The notes beneath the pieces are model-generated. The model was not told the DNA's origin, ran no database searches, and worked only from the letters and a program-made list of their open reading frames with translations. A stretch of 64,000 nt of DNA from Pseudoduganella rivuli (GTDB lineage: Bacteria; Pseudomonadota; Gammaproteobacteria; Burkholderiales; Burkholderiaceae_D). Where the stretch lies: NCBI RefSeq assembly GCF_009674485.1, contig NZ_WKJJ01000011.1, positions 124,001 to 188,000 on the forward strand, given 5' to 3'. The translations under genes were made by a program, and so were the position numbers. Shown piece after piece: positions 50,683 to 59,107 of the stretch (positions are counted from its first letter, which is position 1; every line of letters starts with the position of its first letter).

Positions 50683-52065
50683 ATGAAACTGCGACTACCC
50701 AATACCTATGTGCTGATCTTCGCCATTCTCGCGCTGATTGCGGCCGCCACCTGGCTGGTGCCCGGCGGCAGCTATACGACAGAGCTGATCGACGGCCGCA
50801 AGCAGATTGATCCGGCCAGTTTCCGCCCCGTTGCCAGCCAGCCGCAAGGACTCGGCGCGCTGCTGATGGCGCCGGTACGCGGCTTTGCCGAGGCCGGCCA
50901 GATCATAGCCTTCGTGCTGACCGTGGGCGGCGCCTTCGCGGTGCTGCAAAAGACCGGCGCCATCGACGCGATGATCAAGTCGATTGCCCGCGCCCACGCG
51001 CATTCGCGCCTGGTGCGCAACGGCCTGCTGCCGATTTTTATCACGCTGTTCTCGCTGGGCGGCGCCACCTTCGGCATGAACGAGGAAGCGATACCGTTCG
51101 TGCTGATCTTCGTGCCGCTGGCGCTGGCGCTGGGCTACGATTCGATCGTCGGCGTCTCGATCCCGTTTGTCGGTTCCCAGGTGGGTTTCGCCGCGGCCTT
51201 TCTGAATCCCTTCAATGTCGGCGTGGCGCAAGGCATCGCCGGCGTGCCGCTGTTCTCCGGCATCGCTTACCGGCTGCTGGTCTGGGTGCTGGCCACCGGC
51301 GCCACCATTGTTTTCCTGATGTGGTACGCGCGGCGCATCCGGCGCGATCCGGCCCGCAGCCCGACCTTTGCATTGGACCAGACATTGCGCGCGGCCGGCG
51401 GCCTGGACCTCGATGGCGACGCCGGCATGACGGCGCGCGACCGGCTGGTGCTGGCGCTGTTCGCCGCGGCGCTGGTGGCCATGGTGGCCGGCGTGGTGTG
51501 GTTCGGCTGGTACATTGACCAGATTGCCGCCCTGTTCCTGGCAATGGGCATTGCCACCGGCTACGCGGCGCGGCTCGATACCGACACCGTGGTGGCCACG
51601 TTCCTGCATGGGGCAAAGGACCTGATCGGCACCGCCGCCGTCATCGCGCTGGCGCGCGGCACGCTGATCCTGGCGCGCGACGCGCACATCATCGACAGCG
51701 GCCTGCACGCGCTGGCGCCGCTGGTGGCCTCGTCGGTGCCCGCGTTCGCGGCGCAAAAGATGTTCCTGATTCAGTCGGTGATTAACTTCTTTATCCATTC
51801 CGGCACCGGGCAGGCGGCGCTGACCATGCCGGTGATGGCGCCGCTGGCGGACCTGGTCGGCATCAGCCGCCAGACCGCCGTACTGGCGTACCAGTTTGGC
51901 GAACTGACCACGCCGATGATCCCGACCTCCGGCATCACGGTCGGCGTGCTGGCGCTGGCGCGCATTCCCTGGCTGACGTGGGTACGCTGGATGCTGCCGC
52001 TGCAGGCCATTTACCTGGCGCTGGCGCTGGCGCTGCTGGCGCCGCCAGCCATGTGGGGCTGGTAG
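50683..52065 (+). CDS. YfcC/DcuC-family inner-membrane permease
   Basis: A 460-residue transporter with about twelve helices. The YfcC signatures are visible: VLIFAILALIAAATWLVPGG, the GGATFGMNEEAIPFVLIFVP block, and the mirrored LIQSVINFFIHSGTGQAALT in the second half. Family members are proposed carriers of arginine, ornithine or dicarboxylates. It starts seven bases after the CphZ-like gene, so the pair is co-transcribed. Here it probably imports beta-Asp-Arg across the inner membrane, in place of the ABC system found in Pseudomonas; it could instead carry Arg. Confidence 0.87.
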   Translation: MKLRLPNTYVLIFAILALIAAATWLVPGGSYTTELIDGRKQIDPASFRPVASQPQGLGALLMAPVRGFAEAGQIIAFVLTVGGAFAVLQKTGAIDAMIKSIARAHAHSRLVRNGLLPIFITLFSLGGATFGMNEEAIPFVLIFVPLALALGYDSIVGVSIPFVGSQVGFAAAFLNPFNVGVAQGIAGVPLFSGIAYRLLVWVLATGATIVFLMWYARRIRRDPARSPTFALDQTLRAAGGLDLDGDAGMTARDRLVLALFAAALVAMVAGVVWFGWYIDQIAALFLAMGIATGYAARLDTDTVVATFLHGAKDLIGTAAVIALARGTLILARDAHIIDSGLHALAPLVASSVPAFAAQKMFLIQSVINFFIHSGTGQAALTMPVMAPLADLVGISRQTAVLAYQFGELTTPMIPTSGITVGVLALARIPWLTWVRWMLPLQAIYLALALALLAPPAMWGW

Positions 52066-52067
52066 CG

Positions 52068-53066
52068 TCAGGTCAGCAGGCGCGCCCGATAGGCCCCTGG
52101 CGTCAACCCCACACGCTTGCGGAACAGGCGCGAAAAAGAACTGACGTCGCTGTAGCCAACATACAGTGCGATCTGCTCGATGCTCATGTCACCGGCTTCC
52201 AACAAAGCACGCGCGGTATCGATCCGCAAATGCTGCAAATAGGTGAGCGGAGATTGCCCCAACACGGCATTGAAACGGCGTATCAAGGTACGCTCGCTCA
52301 CGGCCAGCTTCTGCGCCAGCTCGGACATCCGCACAGCGTCGGTCATGCGATCCTGCAGCCAATTTTGCGCCTTGTGAATCAACGGATCGTTGTGGGTCTG
52401 GTCGCCGATCAGCGGTTGCAACGGCGTCTGCGTGGTCTGCGTCAGGTCGATCAGCATGCTGCGCGCGCACTGCAGCGCGATGGCCTTGCCTGCAAAGTGG
52501 GTCAGTATGCGTACCGCCTGCAACCAGAACGTCGCGTGGGCGCCACCACAAACCAATCGGTCCGACTCCGTCACCGCCGGGCGCATTTGCAAATCGACAT
52601 CGGGATAGCGCTCGCGGAACTGCTGTTCCAGCCACCACGTCGTCGTGGCAACCCGCTGGTCCAATAAGCCGGTGTCGGCCAGCAGAAAGGTGCCGGTGCA
52701 ATTGGCGCTGAGCCAAGCCCCCTGCTCCCATTGCTGGACCAACCATTCGCGCACTTCCCGCTGCCGGCCCAGGAAAGACTCAAAGGGCCGCCATCCGCGG
52801 TAATGCACGCTGGGGATGAACACCAGGTCGAACTGGCGGCGCGGCGGGAGCGGCCTCATCGCCAATTCCAGCCCATTGCTGGCCCGCACCGGCTGCCCGT
52901 CCACGGACAGGAACTGCCACTCGAACAGCCCCGCGTCACGCGCTCCCTGCTTGCGCATGTGCGCGTTGGCAACCTGCAGCATGTCGGCAAAGCCGCCCAG
53001 GACAGAAGCGTAGACGTCATCAAAACCCAGGATGGCGGCAACCGGCATGGCGGACTCGGAACTCAA
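52068..53066 (-). CDS. GlxA-type regulator (DJ-1/PfpI + AraC)
   Basis: A 332-residue transcription factor. The N-terminal DJ-1/PfpI-like domain (about residues 10-190) shows VAAILGFDDVYASVLGGFAD and a SANCTGTFLLADTGLLDQR elbow with its Cys. The AraC domain (about 225-325) ends YSDVSSFSRLFRKRVGLTPG. This is the GlxA/FtrA/ArgR-like group, whose ligands are often quaternary amines or amino acids. It is divergent from the NAD(P)H oxidoreductase gene across a 106-bp gap and probably controls it. It converges on the permease with a two-base gap. Confidence 0.88.
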   Translation of the reverse strand: MSSESAMPVAAILGFDDVYASVLGGFADMLQVANAHMRKQGARDAGLFEWQFLSVDGQPVRASNGLELAMRPLPPRRQFDLVFIPSVHYRGWRPFESFLGRQREVREWLVQQWEQGAWLSANCTGTFLLADTGLLDQRVATTTWWLEQQFRERYPDVDLQMRPAVTESDRLVCGGAHATFWLQAVRILTHFAGKAIALQCARSMLIDLTQTTQTPLQPLIGDQTHNDPLIHKAQNWLQDRMTDAVRMSELAQKLAVSERTLIRRFNAVLGQSPLTYLQHLRIDTARALLEAGDMSIEQIALYVGYSDVSSFSRLFRKRVGLTPGAYRARLLT

Positions 53067-53172
53067 GAAAGTGGCTTGGCGTAATCGGCATAGTATATGT
53101 CATTTACGCCCATTCATGAGCGGGACGAAATCTTCTACAGTCGAACCCACGCTCACTAAAGGAATCCACGCC

Positions 53173-53889
53173 ATGAATGTACTCATTGTCCACGCCCATC
53201 ACGAACCCCAGTCTTTCAACGCTGCCATGAAGGACCTCGCGTTAGCCGAACTGCGTGCCCAAGGGCACGCGGTGGAACTCTCCGACCTGTATGACATGGG
53301 CTGGAATCCGGTCGCCAGCGGCGCGGACTTTGGCGCCCGGGCCAATCCCGACTACCTGGTCTACGCATTGGAACAGCGGGAAAATTACAAACGCCGGACG
53401 TTGGCGCCCGATATCCAGGCCGAACTGGACAAGCTGCTTCGTGCAGACTTCATCATCTTCAATTTCCCGGTCTACTGGTTTTCCATGCCCGCCATCATGA
53501 AGGGCTGGATCGACCGCGTGCTGATTTCAGGCGTCTGCTATGGAGGCATGCGGTTCTACGACCAGGGCGGCCTGGCCGGCAAGAAGGCCATGCTGGCCAT
53601 CACGATCGGAGGCCGGCCGCACATGCTGGTCGATGGCGGCATCCACGGTGACCTTAACGACATGCTGCGTCCGATCTTGCGCGGCACACTGGCCTATACC
53701 GGCATGGCAGTGTTGCCGCCGTTCGTTGCGCACCACGTGCCGTATATCGGCCAGGACGAACGCGTCTCCATACTCGAACAATACCGTATGCACTTACGCT
53801 CCATCGATACTCTGAAGCCGATGCAGTTTGCCTCCATGGCGCAGTTTGACGACAAACTATATCCGCTTACGGACGGTAGCCACATCTGA
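53173..53889 (+). CDS. Flavodoxin-fold NAD(P)H oxidoreductase (MdaB/NQO1-like)
   Basis: A 238-residue FMN/FAD-dependent quinone reductase of the Flavodoxin_2 family. Motifs are MNVLIVHAHHEPQSFNAAMK at the start, DFIIFNFPVYWFSMPAIMKG in the middle, and GKKAMLAITIGGRP. The start at 53173 follows AAAGGAA. Such enzymes reduce quinones or other electrophiles by two electrons and often answer to redox stress. It is divergent from the GlxA-type regulator that likely controls it. Confidence 0.88.
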   Translation: MNVLIVHAHHEPQSFNAAMKDLALAELRAQGHAVELSDLYDMGWNPVASGADFGARANPDYLVYALEQRENYKRRTLAPDIQAELDKLLRADFIIFNFPVYWFSMPAIMKGWIDRVLISGVCYGGMRFYDQGGLAGKKAMLAITIGGRPHMLVDGGIHGDLNDMLRPILRGTLAYTGMAVLPPFVAHHVPYIGQDERVSILEQYRMHLRSIDTLKPMQFASMAQFDDKLYPLTDGSHI

Positions 53890-53937
53890 CATTGCGGCAG
53901 CCCAGGCGAGCCCCGCCATTGTCCGCCATCGCATGGA

Positions 53938-54756
53938 TTACGCAAGTTTCGTCGACATGCGAATATCCTTGCGCACGCCGGATTCCGTTAAGCTGTCCGG
54001 CGTGAATGCACGCAGCAAACGCATGCGTGTCGCCACGCCCCCAACCGCATATCTTGCTTTGGGCCGCTTTGCCTGCGCCACTTTCACCACCGCGTCGGCC
54101 ACTGCTTCAGGCCCTTCGGCAATCATCATGATGTCCCGCACACGCCTCGTTACCACGGTACGTGCACCAAGATATGCATCCAGCTTTGCGTCAGGCTCCA
54201 CCATGTCGGCATCGAACGACGTGCCTGTATAAGCGGGCTCGATGACTATCGCCCGAATTCCCCAATCACGCAGCTCAAGATCCAGGGCTTCCGTGTACCC
54301 AACGATGGCGTGCATGGCGGCGGAGTATAGTGCCCCGTAGGGCACCGATCGCGCACCGAGTACTGACCCAATATTGATGATCCGGCCGGCGCTTCGGGCT
54401 CGCATGTATGGCAGCACCGCGCGCGTCATGCGCACCAAGCCGAAGAAGTTCGTGTCAAAGACCGCCTGAACCTGTTGGAGGGAACTCTCCTCCGCTCCAG
54501 CCGGGGTTAGTCCAATACGGGCATTATTCACCAACAGATCGATGCGCCCTTCCTGCCGAACCACGGCGGCCACGAATGCCTGAACGGAGTCCTCGCAAGT
54601 CACATCCAGCGGAAGCATCTCGTAGCTGCGCGGCGCCATTTGTATACCTGGACGGCATGCACCATAGACCTTAAAGCCAGCCTGCGCAAGCCGGGTCGCG
54701 GTCGACTCACCGATGCCTGACAACGCACTAGTGACAACGGCAATCTTGCTATGCAT
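53938..54756 (-). CDS. Short-chain dehydrogenase-like protein with altered active site
   Basis: A 272-residue SDR-fold protein that differs from the classical family at three signature sites. TGxxxGIG reads TSALSGIG (first Gly replaced by Ser), NNAG reads NNAR, and the catalytic YxxxK reads YSAAM with Met for Lys. Each is one base away from the normal codon. The rest, such as GRIINIGSVLGARSVPYGAL, is well conserved. Without the Lys and first Gly it is unlikely to be an active reductase. It may be a decaying gene or a regulatory pseudoenzyme. The frame itself is intact. Confidence 0.85.
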   Translation of the reverse strand: MHSKIAVVTSALSGIGESTATRLAQAGFKVYGACRPGIQMAPRSYEMLPLDVTCEDSVQAFVAAVVRQEGRIDLLVNNARIGLTPAGAEESSLQQVQAVFDTNFFGLVRMTRAVLPYMRARSAGRIINIGSVLGARSVPYGALYSAAMHAIVGYTEALDLELRDWGIRAIVIEPAYTGTSFDADMVEPDAKLDAYLGARTVVTRRVRDIMMIAEGPEAVADAVVKVAQAKRPKARYAVGGVATRMRLLRAFTPDSLTESGVRKDIRMSTKLA

Positions 54757-54926
54757 TGAATCTCCTTTGAAACAGCTGCTTTGCGCCCTGGGTTGCCGAT
54801 CTGGCGGGATTGGCGTCGCCCCCAGGTTTGTTATTGCATACGAAACATTATATGTCGCCCATCATATCATCACTCCCAAAAATGCGCAGAGGCATTGCCT
54901 AAAACTCGGAATACATCTCAATTTAC

Positions 54927-54965
54927 AAATATGACGATCATCATGTTATGATGATCGTCATATTT
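54927..54965. promoter_or_regulatory. Perfect 39-bp palindrome (operator candidate)
   Basis: Two exact 18-bp arms, the left containing ATGACGATCATCAT, around the 3-base centre GTT. Each arm also holds a smaller dyad, ATGA-CGA-TCAT, giving two nested binding sites as in many TetR-type operators. It lies 75 bp before the thiolase-stub ATG and about 170 bp from the divergent SDR start. No TetR gene is in the window. Confidence 0.8.
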
Positions 54966-55040
54966 TGAGATTCACTGGCTCCCGCGCTTTTCACACGCCC
55001 GCCCCTTTGAGCGGACCAGCAACCATTGGAGGATGTAAAT

Positions 55041-55118
55041 ATGAGCAAAGACATTGTCATCTGCGCGCCTGTTCGCAGTGCGATAGGCAGCTTCGGCGGG
55101 TCCTTAAAAGACAGACCT
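55041..55118 (+). pseudogene. 5' remnant of an acetyl-CoA acetyltransferase (thiolase) gene
   Basis: Behind a good site (GGAGG, 55028-55032) the frame begins MSKDIVICAPVRSAIGSFGG and continues SLKDRPA, the conserved N-terminus of beta-ketothiolases; PcaF at the start of this window begins similarly (DAIRTPIGRYGGTLKD). After about 26 codons the similarity ends and the frame runs into the signal peptide of an alpha/beta hydrolase. No thiolase body is present. This looks like a deletion junction that placed the hydrolase behind the thiolase gene's promoter and start. Confidence 0.78.
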
Positions 55119-55133
55119 GCCAGGAGTGCCGCT

Positions 55134-56090
55134 GTGAAGCGCCAGTTCCTGCTAGCAAGCATCCTGGCATGCGCCCTGGCTGCACCGCTGGCCACATCGG
55201 CCGCTGGCGCCGACACGCCACAGACCAATCCAGTGCCGACGGCGCAAACTGCCGGCTTTGGCTGGAACAAGGCTCCCACCCGGTTCGTTGCCGCAGGCGG
55301 CGTGAATTTCGCCTACCGGGAACTGGGCCAGCAGAATGGCGGCACGCCCGTTATCTTCCTAAACCACCTGGCCGCTGTCCTGGATAACTGGGACCCGCGG
55401 GTTGTGGATGGCATCGCCGCCAAACACCACGTGATCGTTTTCGACAACCGTGGCGTCGGCGCGTCTGGTGGTGCATCACCTGACTCGATCGAACAGATGG
55501 CGGACGATGCCATCTCGTTGATCAAGGCACTGGGGTACCAGCGGGTCGACCTGTTCGGCTTTTCGATGGGAGGCATGATTTCCCAGGAAATTGTGCTGAA
55601 GGAACCGCAACTGGTCCGCAAGATGATCCTGGCGGGAACCGGACCCGCCGGTGGCGAAGGGATCAGCGACGTGGCCGGCGTCGCCAATGTCGACCTGATC
55701 AAAGGGCTGTTCACAGGCCAGGATCCCAAGCAATTCCTGTTCTTCACCCGCACGCCTGGCGGCATCGAAGCAGGCAAGGCATTCCTGGCGCGCTTGAAGG
55801 AGCGCACGGAAAACCGCGACAAGGAGATCACCATTGCCGCGTACATGGCGCAACTGCGGGCCCTGCAGGCATGGGGGAAAAAGCAGCCGGCTGACTTATC
55901 GGTGGTCACGCAGCCCGTCCTGATCGTCAATGGCGACGCGGACCGGATGATACCGACGGTGAATTCGCGCGACCTGGCACGGCGGCTGCCCAACAGCACC
56001 CTTACCATCTACCCCGATGCAGGACACGGCGGCGTGTTCCAGTTCCATGCCAAATTTGTCTCCGAGGCACTGGATTTCCTGGCGCGCTGA
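55134..56090 (+). CDS. Exported alpha/beta hydrolase
   Basis: A 318-residue hydrolase counted from GTG at 55134, chosen because AGGAG (55122-55126) stands seven bases before it and because it yields a signal peptide (RQFLLASILACALAAPLATS). The triad is the Ser in FGFSMGGMISQ, the Asp in NGDADRMIPT and the His in DAGHGGVFQ. Translation could also begin at the upstream thiolase stub in the same frame and produce a 349-residue fusion, which would bury the signal peptide. It resembles haloperoxidase/esterase-type hydrolases and the next gene product (about half the residues similar by eye). Confidence 0.87.
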   Translation: MKRQFLLASILACALAAPLATSAAGADTPQTNPVPTAQTAGFGWNKAPTRFVAAGGVNFAYRELGQQNGGTPVIFLNHLAAVLDNWDPRVVDGIAAKHHVIVFDNRGVGASGGASPDSIEQMADDAISLIKALGYQRVDLFGFSMGGMISQEIVLKEPQLVRKMILAGTGPAGGEGISDVAGVANVDLIKGLFTGQDPKQFLFFTRTPGGIEAGKAFLARLKERTENRDKEITIAAYMAQLRALQAWGKKQPADLSVVTQPVLIVNGDADRMIPTVNSRDLARRLPNSTLTIYPDAGHGGVFQFHAKFVSEALDFLAR

Positions 56091-56150
56091 CGCGGCCGGG
56101 ACCAGGCGTATTCACCGCGATACTTCGCAAATCAACCGAAAGACCAGACC

Positions 56151-56996
56151 ATGAGCGATACCCACCTCACCGCCCCCACCCGCTTCATCGAAGTGGACGG
56201 GGACAAATTCGCCTACCGCCGTTGGGGAAACGGCGCCTCCGGACAGCCGCCGCTGTTCTTGCTCCAACATTTTCGGGGAGGCATGGATCACTGGGATCCA
56301 CTCATGACCGACGGCCTGGCCGAGGGCCGTGAGGTCATTCTTTACAATGGCCGCGGCATTGCCTCATCCACCGGGGTGCCGCGCACGCGCATCGAACACA
56401 TGGCCGACGATGCGGCAGCGGTGATCCGCGCGCTCGGCCTGACCCAGGTCGACTTGCTGGGTTTCTCCCTGGGCGGTTTCCAGGCCCAGGACCTGACGCG
56501 CCGCCATCCCGGCCTGGTGCGCAAGCTGATGCTGCTTGGCACAGGTCCACGCGGCGGGAATCCGGATTCGGAACCCGGCTTACTGGAAGCGGCGCCGCGC
56601 CCGGTACCGACCCTCGACGATTTCCTGTTCCTGTTCTTCGGCCGTTCCGAGGCGGCGAAACAGGCAGGGCGGGAGTTCTGGCTGCGCCGCCATCAACGCG
56701 TCGACCAGGATCCGCCCAGCTCGCCGGCGGTCATCCAGGCGCAGATCGAAGCCAATATGTACTACTTGCCGAAACTGGACGCAGCCGCCCCCTACGCCCA
56801 CCTGCGCGACATCAGGCAGCCGACCTTCATCCTGAATGGCGTCAACGACGTGATGATCCCGACCATCAATTCCTGGCACATGGCCCAGAACATCCCGAAC
56901 GCGCAACTGTTCATTTATCCGGATGCCGGCCACGCCGCGCAATTCCAGTTCCCGCAGCGCTTCCTGAAGCACGCCATTCAATTCCTCGACGAGTGA
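56151..56996 (+). CDS. Cytoplasmic alpha/beta hydrolase
   Basis: A 281-residue alpha/beta hydrolase related to the preceding one but without a signal peptide. The nucleophile elbow is LGFSLGGFQAQ, the acid is in LNGVNDVMIPT (Asp), and the base in YPDAGHAAQFQF. It is likely in the same operon as the upstream hydrolase (60-bp gap) and the SCP2 gene downstream (five-base gap). Probable esterase or lactonase; substrate unknown. Confidence 0.9.
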   Translation: MSDTHLTAPTRFIEVDGDKFAYRRWGNGASGQPPLFLLQHFRGGMDHWDPLMTDGLAEGREVILYNGRGIASSTGVPRTRIEHMADDAAAVIRALGLTQVDLLGFSLGGFQAQDLTRRHPGLVRKLMLLGTGPRGGNPDSEPGLLEAAPRPVPTLDDFLFLFFGRSEAAKQAGREFWLRRHQRVDQDPPSSPAVIQAQIEANMYYLPKLDAAAPYAHLRDIRQPTFILNGVNDVMIPTINSWHMAQNIPNAQLFIYPDAGHAAQFQFPQRFLKHAIQFLDE

Positions 56997-57001
56997 TCAC
57001 C

Positions 57002-57373
57002 ATGTTCAAATTCAAATTTTTACTGTGGGCCCTGACCAAGCTGTTGCAACGGGCCGTCAAGAAGAATCCGGCCTGTGCCCAATATATCAGGGGAAAGAAC
57101 CTGGAGTTCCAGATCCGGACCCGGGGCGGAGCCGGCCGCCATTTCGTCATCGCCGACGGCAAGGTCAGTTCCGCCACCGGCCTGACCCGGGCGCCAGGCT
57201 TCACCATGACGTTCCGCGATGCGGCCAGCGGGTTTGCGATTCTGTCGGCCAAGGAAAGCAAGGAAGCCTTCCTGACCGGCTTGCGTACGGAGGATCTCTC
57301 CCTCAGTGGTGACTTTGTCGAAATCATGTGGTTCCAGGGCTTGACCGAGTTCCTGCAACCCGGTCACGCGTAA
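57002..57373 (+). CDS. SCP2-like sterol/lipid-binding protein
   Basis: A 123-residue protein with the features of the SCP2 sterol-transfer fold: an N-terminal hydrophobic helix (KFKFLLWALTKLLQRAV), a central strand set (LEFQIRTRGGAGRHFVIADG, PGFTMTFRDAASGFAIL) and a final SLSGDFVEIMWFQGLTEFL. SCP2 proteins carry sterols or fatty acyl groups. It ends the plus-strand operon, converging with the opposing cluster that includes a cholesterol-oxidase-like enzyme. This supports a lipophilic substrate for the region. Confidence 0.8.
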   Translation: MFKFKFLLWALTKLLQRAVKKNPACAQYIRGKNLEFQIRTRGGAGRHFVIADGKVSSATGLTRAPGFTMTFRDAASGFAILSAKESKEAFLTGLRTEDLSLSGDFVEIMWFQGLTEFLQPGHA

Positions 57374-57484
57374 CCACGCCATCCGGCAACGCCAATGTAC
57401 AATCCCGCCGGGGCGGGCCCCAGTGCACGTGCGCGGGCACTTTGAAAAAGTGAGTGAAGGCGCCTTCGTCGGCGCCCTTGCTCC

Positions 57485-57895
57485 TCATGGAACGGTCAGT
57501 ACCGCTTTTACCGTATCGTCCACCTGGGACTTCTCGATGTAGCCGATGGCGTTGACATCCGCCGCGACTGCCCTCTTGACTTCAGCGCTGGACGCCAGCT
57601 CCCTGGGCGCATTGGCTTTACCGGTAAATACCAGCTTGGACCAGATCGCCTTTACCTGCGAGGTGTCCTTGTCCAGCACTTTCCTGTGAAACTCGTTGCG
57701 CAGCGGCCCATCGGCATGTTCGACCGGCGTGAACATAGCCGATTTGCCGAGGAAGAACTGGCCGGCCTGCTCGCTGAACATGCGGGTGGCCGGATTCTTC
57801 GGATTGACGATGACCACGATTTCTGTCGCGAAGACTGGTGCGGCGGCCAGCCAGATCCCCGCTGCCAGCAGCAATTTACCCATATCCGTATTCAC
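57485..57895 (-). CDS. Small periplasmic PBP-like (PstS-type) protein
   Basis: A 136-residue exported protein with a signal peptide (MGKLLLAAGIWLAAAPVFA). The mature part (IVVIVNPKNPATRMFSEQAG, ANAPRELASSAEVKRAVAAD, NAIGYIEKSQVDDTVKAVLT) resembles one lobe of a phosphate-binding-protein-like domain. At this size it has only one lobe, so it is not a full PstS. Such proteins often sit with an outer-membrane porin-like gene, as here (nine-base gap). Role unknown; ligand sensing or porin partner is possible. Confidence 0.75.
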   Translation of the reverse strand: MNTDMGKLLLAAGIWLAAAPVFATEIVVIVNPKNPATRMFSEQAGQFFLGKSAMFTPVEHADGPLRNEFHRKVLDKDTSQVKAIWSKLVFTGKANAPRELASSAEVKRAVAADVNAIGYIEKSQVDDTVKAVLTVP

Positions 57896-57904
57896 GCGCT
57901 CTCC

Positions 57905-59098
57905 TTAGAAGACGAAGTCGACTGCCGCGGCGTACACAGTGACGGGACCACTGAAGCCGGGCTTGGTGTTGATGAAATAGCCCACGCCGTCGCGCGGTCT
58001 GACGCGGTCCACCTGGACCTTGAGCGCGGCCGACTTGTTGAAGTCCCAGCGCAAGCCGGCAGCATCGGTCGACTGCAACGGAGATTTGACGGCAGCGTCC
58101 ACCACCGCGCTCAATGGCGCCAGCGGGCCGCTGGCCGGCAGCGCCGCCACCGTGCGCGGACTGTCCTGCTTCATGTCGCCATGGACATAGAACGGTACCC
58201 ATTTCCCCCATCGGTAGCCCAGCATGACGTACCAGGCGCTGGAATCCGGCGCCAGCGCGGAGTCGACCTTGCGTTTGCCATATTCGGCCTGAGCCAGCAC
58301 GTTGCGATAATCCATGGTGAAACCGACCGAGGCAAACGAGCCGCGATTGTCGACCGGATTCAACTGGTCCGCGACAGGGCCAAAACCGGCCTGCCTGAGC
58401 GCCGCCAGCATGGTGGTGATGCCGGCGCTGTGCAAGCTGATGCGGGCGCGTGAATAGCCGGCCCGATAGGTGAACGGACCGTTTTCCAGTTGCAACTGGG
58501 CCGCCATGATGTGGGCATTGGCCGTGGTTGGTCCTGACGTCTTGTTCCTGGCGGAACCGTAGGCAAATTGGGCGGTGGCCGTCGTGTCGCCAAAACTGTG
58601 TTGATACAGCAGGTCGCCGCCGCTGGCATAGTCCAGCGGTACCTGCCGGTACATCTCGGTGGGCGGACGCAGCATGGTGCTGGCATAGCCAATGTTGACC
58701 GAGTCGGACAACATGTAGATCGGCATGCCGATACGGCCCACGCGCACGGCGACATCGTCATTGACCTGGTATTTGGCGAAAGCCCAGTTCAAGTCCGCGC
58801 CGAATTGGTCCCGCTCACCGGATTTGCGCGCCAGGCCCTGGGCGGTAAGCGACCAGGCATCGCTGAACCTGGCGGTAGCCTGTATCCCAAAGTTCGAGTC
58901 CACCCCGGTGCGGGCATCCCTGGCGGCGCCGGCCGCCTGGTTGATGCGGCTGAATTCGCCGCGATCCGTATCGGTCCTGGTCAGGGCGGCGGTGCCGAAT
59001 CCGCTGATGGTGACCTGCGGGCCATCCTGCGCCCGGGCGCAACAGGCACAGGCGCCAAGCACCGCCAACGTCGATATGTGAAGCATGTTTGGTTTCAT
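57905..59098 (-). CDS. Outer-membrane porin-like beta-barrel protein
   Basis: A 397-residue protein with a signal peptide (about residues 1-23, ending CARA) and repeating amphipathic beta strands throughout (for example FGIQATARFSDAWSLTAQGL and NWAFAKYQVNDDVAVRVGRI), ending in the aromatic DFVF, typical of outer-membrane insertion. It resembles porins of the Porin_4 or DcaP type. It is co-transcribed with the PBP-like protein and the GMC oxidoreductase and may admit the pathway substrate. Confidence 0.83.
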   Translation of the reverse strand: MKPNMLHISTLAVLGACACCARAQDGPQVTISGFGTAALTRTDTDRGEFSRINQAAGAARDARTGVDSNFGIQATARFSDAWSLTAQGLARKSGERDQFGADLNWAFAKYQVNDDVAVRVGRIGMPIYMLSDSVNIGYASTMLRPPTEMYRQVPLDYASGGDLLYQHSFGDTTATAQFAYGSARNKTSGPTTANAHIMAAQLQLENGPFTYRAGYSRARISLHSAGITTMLAALRQAGFGPVADQLNPVDNRGSFASVGFTMDYRNVLAQAEYGKRKVDSALAPDSSAWYVMLGYRWGKWVPFYVHGDMKQDSPRTVAALPASGPLAPLSAVVDAAVKSPLQSTDAAGLRWDFNKSAALKVQVDRVRPRDGVGYFINTKPGFSGPVTVYAAAVDFVF

Positions 59099-59107
59099 GA
59101 TGAATAC

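Noticed and set aside
57422..57480. Possible terminator between the SCP2 and PBP-like genes
   Set aside because: Two GC-rich hairpins (AGTGC/GCACT and GGCGCC/GGCGCC) are present but neither has a T run; too weak to list as a terminator.
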